Shown: in pieces, positions 56,313 to 64,000 of the stretch
How positions within the stretch are numbered: position 1 is the first letter of the stretch
How the letters are laid out: every line of letters starts with the position of its first letter
Origin: Ephydatia muelleri
Taxonomy: Eukaryota; Porifera; Demospongiae; Spongillida; Spongillidae
Assembly (NCBI GenBank): GCA_013339895.1
Contig: JABACO010000020.1
Coordinates: 7,863,352-7,927,351, forward strand
Length of the DNA: 64,000 bases
Direction: 5' to 3'
The notes under the pieces: generated by a model
Databases searched by the model: none
What the model was told of the DNA's origin: nothing
The model's input: the letters and a program-made list of their open reading frames with translations, nothing else
Position numbers and translations under genes: made by a program

Positions 56313-58093
56313 ATATATGTATACCACAAACCTCTTCGTTATGAAAATATCGAGCACGGAATATTTAATTACCGTTGTGACCTTTCATACTATGCATTGA
56401 TTTACCTTCTTCCTGGTGGGAATGTGTATCATTTTTGAATGATCTGAATACCTGTATCACATTTAACTGTTTGATGAACTTAAAATTATTCATAGGGGTT
56501 AACAGGGTTGGCCATTATCACTAAATGTTGGTAAAAATTTTATGGTTTGGAAGTACCATATCTCCAAATGACACCAAAACGGAAGGGTTACTAGTTTGTA
56601 TCAGGATCACCTTACTTACCAAATCCGGTTCTGGGATTCTTCAGGGTGTGGCCATTACACCTTGCTAAACTCCTGACTTCATCTATTCATCACAATAGAG
56701 TTGGCTAATAGTTGACCACAAAGTTTACTTAATGACACACCAAACATGGACATGACAATGTACATACAGTCTATTGTCGTTCTGCTAACAACCTTTTTGC
56801 TTCTGTCATTTCTTTCTTTGTTAACGTGTACGTGCGCCCTGTGGCTGTAACAGGGTCAACTTTGCTTAGTATGTCAGAGGGGTCATCATCCATGATATCT
56901 GGTGGTTCAGAGTAGATAATGATGGTGATGGGATACATGGATGCAGAAACATCACAGTGACAGTATGTTCCAAGTGATCTACTGATTTGGCATAGCCTAG
57001 CCAACATGACCCAATCAGCTGGAGATGGAGAGGGTGGAACACTCAAGAGACTTGCAACCAAAGCGAGTCTTCAGCAGATATACAGTGGCCACATACTTAC
57101 TCCCAATGACCTGTACAGGTTTGCAGTAGAGGAGATCAGAGGAATGCACTTTGCCTTTGCCACCTGTGTAGAATACGATTGCGAAGCTCAAAATCTGCAG
57201 GAGAGGCTTAAGCATAGTAAGACGATTCCTGGCATGCACCAAATCCATTGTGCAAAACCATTGCCTGCTGATATCATGGAAGTGAGGTCATTTTCCACCA
57301 GCAGTAATTCCAGACATGAGAAGACTACCTCCATACATCATGCAAACCACATTCAGATAACAGCCATTACAGGATATATAACTGTGAACTACAATGGGTC
57401 ATGTTGGCTAGGCTATGCCAAATCAGTAGATCACTTGGAACATACTGTCACTGTGATGTTTCTGCATCCATGTATCCCATCACCATCATTTATCTACCCT
57501 GAACCAGATATCATGCATGATGACCCCTCTGACATACTAAGCAAAGTTGACCCTGTTACAGCCACAGGGCGCACGTACACGTTAACAAAGAAAGAAATGA
57601 CAGAAGCAAAAAGGTTGTTAGCAGAACGACAATAGACTGTATGTACATTGTCATGTCCATGTTTGGTGTATCATTAAGTAAACTTTGTGGTCAACTATTA
57701 GCCAACTCTGTTGTGATGAATAGATGAAGTCAGGAGTTTAGCAAGGTGTAATGGCCACACCCTGAAGAATCCCAGAACCGGGTTTGGTAAGTAAGGTGAT
57801 CCTGATACAAACTAGTAACCCTTCCGTTTTGGTGTCATTTGGAGATATGGTACTTCCAAACCATAAAATTTTTACCAACATTTAGTGATAATGGCCAACC
57901 CTGTTAACCCCTATGAATAATTTTAAGTTCATCAAACAGTTAAATGTGATACAGGTATTCAGATCATTCAAAAATGATACACATTCCCACCAGGAAGAAG
58001 GTAAATCAATGCAAAGTATGAAAGGTCACAACGGTAATTAAATATTCCGTGCTCGATATTTTCATAACGAAGAGGTTTGTGGTATACATATAT
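56313..58093. repeat. Nested 0.7-kb palindrome (right-arm copy)
   Basis: Arms 56313-57013 and 57395-58093 with a 381-bp spacer. The first arm starts at the first base after the BEL 3' LTR. Confidence 0.92.
57006..57635 (+). pseudogene. C-terminal half of a transposon protein with SH3/Tudor-like segment
   Basis: 209 codons. GDGEGGTLKRLATKASLQQI (residues 7-26) with ILTPNDLY and KTIPGMHQIHC match, as I recall, the stretch that follows the SHGK...DG motif in a larger RNase H-like transposon protein. Residues 119-160 (ITGYITVNYNGSCWLGYAKS and VTVMFLHP) look like a small SH3/Tudor-type barrel, and DILSKVDPVTATGRTYTLTK (177-196) is the family's C-terminal signature. The catalytic N-terminal part is absent. 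The apparent start ATG and next codons lie inside the inverted arm (up to 57013), so they come from fold-back sequence and are probably not the native start. Confidence 0.65.
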
Positions 58094-58094
58094 C

Positions 58095-58212
58095 AAGTGA
58101 AAGTGTACATATCTATAAGGAGAATTGAAAATTTACATTAGTTAATATTGTGTAAAAAAAGAGGGCCCAATTGATGGAGAATGACCCGTCCCCCCCCCTG
58201 GCTATGGGCCTG
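58095..58212 (-). repeat. Terminal inverted repeat, outer end (right arm)
   Basis: Mirror of 16585-16702; it ends ...CCTGGCTATGGGCCTG at 58212. Confidence 0.88.
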
Positions 58213-58392
58213 ATAAGAGCTTACACATATAGATCTCTAAACTATCTACATGTATGGTAACGTCTGGTACAAACGGTGGAAGCATCAAATGTACAATAGA
58301 CCTTATTCCATAAAAGATGAATTCCATTACAATACGTATCAATGTACGTGACGTTGTACTAGTTCAATGTATTGGAGGATTTGACTTAGACG

Positions 58393-60158
58393 ATGGTATT
58401 GAGTTGCTGCGCTCCAGGTTGTAGAAACAAAAAGAATGCTGGCTCTCCGATCAAATTTTATCGGTTCCCGTTGGATCCTAGTCATAGGATGCTCTGGATC
58501 TCCGAAATTCGTTGGCAAAGCTTTGTCCCAACTGACTCGCATATGCTTTGCAGCGATCATTTCATATCAGGTACCGATTTCACGCCAAACAATAGATGCA
58601 TTATCACACTCTTGGTCGTTACTAGGTCATACTAGTCTCGATCCACTGCATCCTGACTTCGTTCCAAGCATTTTTGATGAAGTGGATGGTCCAAGTAAGG
58701 AAAAGCTCAAAAGGGAGCTAAAGAAATATGTACAGACTACAGAAACAAAACGTAAAAGTAGCACATCTGTTGCTTGCACCGCCATGGAAAAGGATAAAAC
58801 ATGTACATATGCATCATCGGCATGGATAACTTAACTGTTTCAATATATGCATTTTTTTGTAGCACTACAAGTAGATGCTATTGCAGCCCAAAGAATATCA
58901 AGGTGGATGACATTTCACATCACGTGGAGCCTTCAGTGACAGACGTGCAGGTGCAAGCACATTTTGAAGTTAACCCAGTCACATTTAATGAATCTTCACA
59001 GAATGACAAATGTATTCAAGTGGTGCCTTCAGTTAGTGACAATGCAATTCAGGTAGAACTTTTGATGGATGACAACACATTTGGGGGAAAACCTTTGACA
59101 AAAGCTGTGATGGTCCAAGCAGATGTGAAATATCCAGCTATGATACATGGCGGTGTTCAGACAGAGGAAACGAATCAATGTTATAGCTGTGTAAACCTGA
59201 GGGTTAATAAGCTCAAGCTTCAGGAATGTATAGGACCATTATCAGAACAGCATTTGAAGGATGATGACAAAAAAGTCAACTTTTACACTGGGCTCCCTAC
59301 ATTTTCTATGCTTGACTTCATAGTTAAGTTTGTATCATCAGGAATACCTTTCATAGGCAAACTGAGTCGTTTCCAAGAGATATTGTTGGTTTTGATTAAG
59401 CTTAGGCTGAACCTTGAAGAACAGGATCTAGCATACAGATTTTGTGAGTCACAATTAACTGTTTCTAATGTGTTTAGGAAATGGATTTACACCATGGCAG
59501 AACAACTCAGTTTCTTGATTCACTGGCCATCTAGGGAGCAAATGATGACAAGTATGCCAATGGTGTTCAGAAAGTTTTTCAAAAACTGCATTTGCATTTT
59601 GGACTGCACAGAAGTATTCATTGAGCGTCCAGCAAATCTGCAGGCAAGATCACATACATGGAGTGAATATAAACACCACAACACAATCAAAGTGCTAATT
59701 GCAGTAACTCCTCCAGGAACAATTTCCTTTATTTCTGAAGCATGGGGAGGGCGAGCTTCTGACAAATTCATCACAGAACATAGTGGTGTTCTTGATAAAC
59801 TAGAACATGGTGATCTTGTTCTCGCTGATAGAGGTTTTACAACTGAAGATAGTGTAGGGCTATATTGTGCTACGTTGTGCTGTCCTCCGTTTACGAAAGG
59901 GAAGAAGCAATTATCTCGCAATGAAGTGATTATGCACGAGAAATATCTCACGTTAGAATACGTGTTGAGCGAGTAATTGGTCAGATGAAAAAGAAGTATA
60001 AGCTTCTTGAAGGTGTTATTCCAATCAGCATGCTTAATGAGAAGACACCCACTGACGACAAAACTTCCATTGATTGTATTTTTACAGTCTGTGCAGCTCT
60101 CTGCAATGCTTGCACATCTGTTGTTCTTCTTACCCATGCACATATACAACACACTTGA
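58393..60158 (+). pseudogene. THAP-domain DDE_Tnp_4 transposase (ISL2EU/Harbinger-like)
   Basis: The N-terminus is a THAP zinc finger (MVLSCCAPGCRNKKNAG, FYRFPLDP, W near residue 35, SHMLCSDHFISG). The next block (DPLHPDFVPSIFDE) is in another frame. A spacer with a putative short intron (about 58807-58862, acceptor TTTTTGTAG) leads to the catalytic domain: LSRFQEILLVLIKLRLNLEE, then CILDCTEVFIERP (first D), NTIKVLIAVTPPGTISFIS, VLADRGF (second D) and PPFTKGKKQLS. A one-base shift near 59928 truncates the frame at 59976. The other frame continues with RVERVIGQMKKKY (the E) and ends at 60156-60158. THAP plus this DDE type is known from ISL2EU elements, which also carry a YqaJ nuclease. No YqaJ gene is visible here, and I could not find terminal repeats. 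Confidence 0.85.
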
Positions 60159-61134
60159 CTCCACACTAAATAACATATGCAACATACTCACATGTAATGC
60201 AGTAAACACAAATTACAACTTTCACTTTTTTTTATTTGTACTGTGGTTTGCAATCAGGGCAGTACCATTTGCCCCTTGGAACATAGTCTAACTCTAGACA
60301 CGCAATGTGATATCATTGAATTGGGCACTGAGGATTGTCACAGCCAACAGTGTGTGATCATAGATAGTATAATACATGGATTGGAAACGAGAAAGATTAC
60401 GGAGTTTCATGCGCGTTTCGACTTCCGTAAACTATACAGTCTACTGAATGTCTACAGGTGTTATTCGGAGTGCACTTTCCTCTGTATTGGAGGATGAAGG
60501 GTTTGGACTAAACACCCCACGACTGAAGTTGGCTAAAGAAATAGCTCGAAAAATTCTTTCTGGGCAGGCCCAGACGAAATTTACGTGGCATTGGTGATCA
60601 CACAATAGTAGAAGCTGCAATAGAAACGACCGCTTAAATGTTGATATGCCAACTGAACAACTCTAGGGTCATTGTACATCTATACCAAGTAATTTGTAGT
60701 TCGTGGATTGTAAAGGTTTCGTCAAAAAAATCACATAAATAGTGACCATTTGTATCACAGAATACGCGTATGCTTGACTCTAACTTCGCGTGCAATCGTT
60801 CTCAAGCCTTAAAAATGCCCCAGAGCAATACTTGCTGCTATACAGCAAGTGACAGGACATAAGACGTGTTTTAAAGTTCTTGTGTTCAATGAGGAAAATT
60901 ACACTACCAAATACATGGGCGGTCTAGGACCGTGTCCTAATATGACACGTAGACATACAATACAAAACACTTACCTTCCTTCTTGTTGGTACCACAGACT
61001 ATTTGATGTACGTTAAAGTATGACAACACCTAAACGAAACCCTGTTTGACAAAACTCACAACTATTTCAAACACCTCAAAAACGAGTCACGGAGTAGACG
61101 CGGTAAGTGACGTCACGTACGTATTAATGTACAG
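60159..61134. other. Spacer between THAP transposase and RecQ fragment (right arm)
   Basis: No gene recognised. The 31-bp inverted pair is at 60359-60389 and 61135-61165, enclosing about 0.75 kb. Confidence 0.6.
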
Positions 61135-61164
61135 CGTTTCCAATCCATGTATTATACTATCTAT

Positions 61165-61605
61165 GGTGTGATCGAGGCGGCCATGGAACTAGGCTACTCT
61201 TCAATGAAGCCTGAACAGGTCAAAGTAGCTGTGACTCTAATTGAAGGCAGGGACGTATTTGCTATTCTACCCACGGGTTTTGGTAAAAGCCTCTGCTTGC
61301 CAGTGGCGTTTGATAATTGTCAGAAGAAAGAGCGGGGCTATTCCATTGTCGTTGTAGTTTCCCCTCTAGTGGCCATCATGAAAGACCAGGTAAGATCAGG
61401 AAATGGATGCTTTATTTATAAACCATTAAATCATTTTAAAACAGGTTTCTACCTATTCCATTAAAGGCCTAAAAACAACCTATGTCACTGGTGAGGTTAC
61501 TGACAAGTCAGTTCTTGATGAAGTCTCACAGGGAAATTTCCAGTTGGTGTTTTTCACACCAGAGATGCTCATAGGCAGTAACAGATGGAGGAATATGCGT
61601 CATTG
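61165..61605 (+). pseudogene. RecQ-family helicase fragment
   Basis: Exon 1 (to 61389) encodes AAMELGYSSMKPEQVKVAV, then the Walker A region FAILPTGFGKSLCLP and motif Ia VVVSPLVAIMKDQ. A 55-bp intron (61390-61444, GTAAGA...AACAG) leads to exon 2 with VSTYSIKGLKTTYVTGEV and LVFFTPEMLIGSNRWRNM. The piece stops before the DEAH box, and motifs III-VI, RQC and HRDC are absent. It covers only the first 130 or so residues of the helicase core. Its end is replaced by an inverted copy of its own first 41 bp. RecQ relatives are highly multiplied in some sponges and cnidarians (recalled). This copy cannot act as a helicase. Confidence 0.78.
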
Positions 61606-61640
61606 AAGAGTAGCCTAGTTCCATGGCCGCCTCGATCACA
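61600..61640. repeat. 41-bp inverted copy of the RecQ start (right arm)
   Basis: Perfect reverse complement of 61167-61207. Confidence 0.9.
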
Positions 61641-64000
61641 CATTGCACTACTGTTATCTCCATACAACTCTCTTGCAACAGCTGTACATTGAATGAATAA
61701 ACACTTGTGTATGTTGATTAAGTGATAATTGCCCGCATCGAAATGCTGCATTCTGATTGGACTGCAATCCCTGTTGCAGCCTGTACAAAAACTGTGCGGG
61801 TTTGGTACCCGACCTTCCGCCCATACGCGATGGTCGGGCTACGCCTAACTAGCTATAACCATGTCAGTGCAAGTGTCAGTCTGTCTTGCCCTTCAAGCGC
61901 CTCGATCCACCTCCGGCCTCCCCGCCCGTATACGAAACCTTTGCCAACTGTTATTAAACAGTGTTATCTACGTGGACAATCTTTCAAAAAGGGGGCGGGG
62001 GGGTCCCCCTCTGCGTTTTGCAGTTAGGCGTATCGGTGATGTCATTCATGTGTGGCCTATTTAGGTCTGGACACGAGACAAGGGACCCTTGACGTGCTTT
62101 AGGGTCTGAGCACGAGAAGAGAGCGATGACATCATTGATCTTCATCACTGTGACGTCTTTAGGTCTGGGTACAAGACGAGTGACCCTTAATGATGATGTC
62201 ATTGATCTGCAGCAGTGTGACATATTTAAGGTCTGGGCACGAGATAAGAAGGTCCCAATCTAATTAAGTTTCCTCTTTAATATACGGCACGCTACATGAA
62301 AGACTCCGTATCAATTTACTCCGTCACACTATTTAGCGCGTAGCGTAAAAAGAGTGAAAGTCACTCCATTTTTTTTTTCACTCTGAGCCGGAGTGACAAA
62401 GAGTGAAAAGCATCACTCTGTTTTTGCTGTGTGCATGTGTGTGTGCATGTGCACACACACACACATGCATACATGAGCCAAAATTTTTCTCCCAAGGTGG
62501 ACGAAAAGACGAATCCAATAGCACTGTCGTAACTATCCTGCACCTCTTGGCCTGAGCTTGTGGGGCGGGCCCTAAGCATTCACTTCATGCATAGTCTCCA
62601 TGGAAACAACGATTAATAACCAACAAGACTTCATCTTCTTTGATTGTCCACATGTCAATGCTGTGATTGTATACTTTCACACTTTATACAGTGTGTGTAT
62701 GTGTGTGTGCATGTGTATGTTTGTGTGTGTGTTGGTTGGTGTGTGTTTGTTGGTGTGTATATAATGATATTCAATGACACTATATCGACGTAACCACAGA
62801 ATTACGGTAATTTTGTTGTATGATATACGCTAATCCGATCAGCAGTATAGCATCTGGATCAAGATATTCCAAGCACTGACTCAGTTATTAGAACTTAGGC
62901 ATGTTTGAACATAAATCAACACCTTGCATAGTACAATCAATACACACACACACACACACACAACACATACACACACACACAATGTCTTGAACCTTGGGAG
63001 CTGAACGTATCAGATTGCCAGAGTGTTCTAAGACTTTACACAGTTAATGGCAAAACTCTATAACAAAGTACATAAGCACATGACACGCTGTGAGACTAGA
63101 GCCTTCCACACATGGACCTGAACACAGTGCTCGGCAAGACAATGTGTTCACATGACCAATCCTCCAAGTGGAAACATGACCAGGAACCACTCTGTTGAAT
63201 GTTGGAACTGCTCCAAATGGTACTGCTGTGAGGATCCATGCAAAAATGCAGCTGTGATCATTAGCGGTGGGCCATCTCGATGATGTTGGTGTACTTGTTC
63301 TCAAATAGTTTGGTGGTCTATAATAAGAGGGCTCTCTCGACAGGGAGGGGAGGCATTATGATAGCACTCAATTTAGCAAACTAGATGCATTGCAAAATGA
63401 TGTTCTTGTGTGAATTTGTGCCAGAATGGGAACAGTTGATTTTTGTGCAATCAGCAAACATGACTTTGCCTAAAAATAGAATACTAGCCTGATATCGGAG
63501 GTACACAGAGATCATAGTGTTCCTTTTCATGTATAATATGTAAGAGAAACCTTTCTTTATGTGACAAACAAGTAGAATTTGAAAATACCGGTTCGTATTG
63601 ACACCAGGTGTTATGTTCACAAGAGTATACCATTACTTTAGTTTGCATCATTGTTGCAAAAACAACTATTTCAAAGTCTGTTCCATAAGTGTATACAACA
63701 TTGATGCAACTTTGTTCTATATAATTATGTATTTGATATGTATCTTAGTTTTGGTCCAAAACCAAACCGCTGCTCAAATTGGTGGCTATTGCTTGGTAGT
63801 TCCATAAAAACCACAATACTGTTATGCAAATCTAGGTGACTGGATTCAGCCCCAAGAATAAATTTACTCATTGCTCTAAATAAACAATTCCCATCTCATT
63901 TTATATGATGACGGCAGAGGGGAGATATTCCTGCTAGTTTTCTACGAATTAACTGTTCTTCATTAATAGAAACTTGTTTACATAAAATATTTGACAAGAA
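61641..64000. other. Non-coding outer right arm to window end
   Basis: Mirror of 10797-13156. It contains the tandem array of about 60-bp units (62027-62244) and CA/TG tracts near 62430-62470, 62690-62755 and 62940-62982. No gene is recognised. The last 105 bases mirror the region just after the transposon protein that ends at 10663. Confidence 0.6.

Larger units (their letters stand above)
45198..58212. mobile_element. Large multi-gene DNA transposon with CAGGCCC termini (right-arm copy)
   Basis: Bounded by ATAAG at 45193-45197 and 58213-58217. On this arm the transposase-like gene and the third-protein remnant are on the plus strand and the Cys-rich accessory gene on the minus strand. With the BEL insert (50375-56312) removed, the gene order is transposase-like gene, convergent accessory gene, third protein, and the two outer genes point the same way. 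Both terminal repeats are present and the target duplication is perfect, so the ends are secure. None of the genes is certainly intact. Confidence 0.85.
38819..64000. repeat. Right arm of giant palindrome
   Basis: Reverse complement of 10797-38002 minus the LINE. The arm is still matching at the final base, so it continues beyond the window. It therefore cannot be excluded that 1-10796 is duplicated as well. Confidence 0.97.

Overview
The window is metazoan nuclear DNA, most likely from a marine invertebrate such as a sponge or cnidarian. The clues are spliced genes with GT-AG introns, BEL/Pao and Ty3/gypsy LTR elements, a THAP-domain transposase, and transposon protein families that I associate with sponge, cnidarian and mollusc genomes. 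The exact taxon cannot be read from this stretch. No bacterial features are present.

Layout. Bases 1-10796 are single-copy within the window. They hold a decayed gypsy pol (1-1903), a broken DDE transposase followed by an inverted copy of its own first exon (4609-6653), small hairpin/MITE-like units (7270-8100), an exon resembling the ubiquitin-like domain of UHRF1 (8168-8358), and a decayed zinc-binding transposon protein (9021-10663). From about 10797 to the last base, the window is one giant inverted repeat. The left arm (10797-38002) is the reverse complement of the right arm (38819-64000), around an unmatched spacer of about 0.8 kb. Position x pairs with 74797-x (74796 or 74798 beyond two low-complexity tracts). 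Coding sequences correspond residue for residue, and there is no net indel over more than 18 kb. The right arm is cut by the window end, so the true outer limit of the palindrome is not visible.

Each arm carries the same cargo. From the centre outwards these are: (a) a two-exon secreted-protein gene with a TATA box, signal peptide and a probable beta-sandwich (lectin-like) domain; (b) a gypsy pol tail; (c) a DNA transposon of about 13 kb with CAGGCCC termini and a 5-bp target duplication. That transposon carries a 14-exon transposase-like gene, a Cys-rich accessory gene and the C-terminal half of a third transposon protein. A 5.9-kb BEL/Pao element (120/124-bp LTRs, tRNA-Tyr-type primer site) sits inside it, next to a smaller nested 0.7-kb palindrome. 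Further out are (d) a THAP-DDE_Tnp_4 transposase and (e) a RecQ helicase fragment ending in an inverted copy of its own beginning.

The arms are not identical everywhere. Near the centre they differ by many indels and substitutions. Only the left arm carries a 1.85-kb 5'-truncated LINE (RT plus restriction-like endonuclease), flanked by a perfect 10-bp duplication. It lies just upstream of the left copy of the secreted-protein gene. Nearly every transposon gene is broken by stops or frameshifts, and each break is shared by both arms. The notable theme is inverted duplication at several scales (41 bp, about 0.16 kb, 0.7 kb, more than 25 kb), several times with a gene followed by a reversed copy of part of itself. 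Whether the largest palindrome is biological or an assembly fold-back is the main open question.
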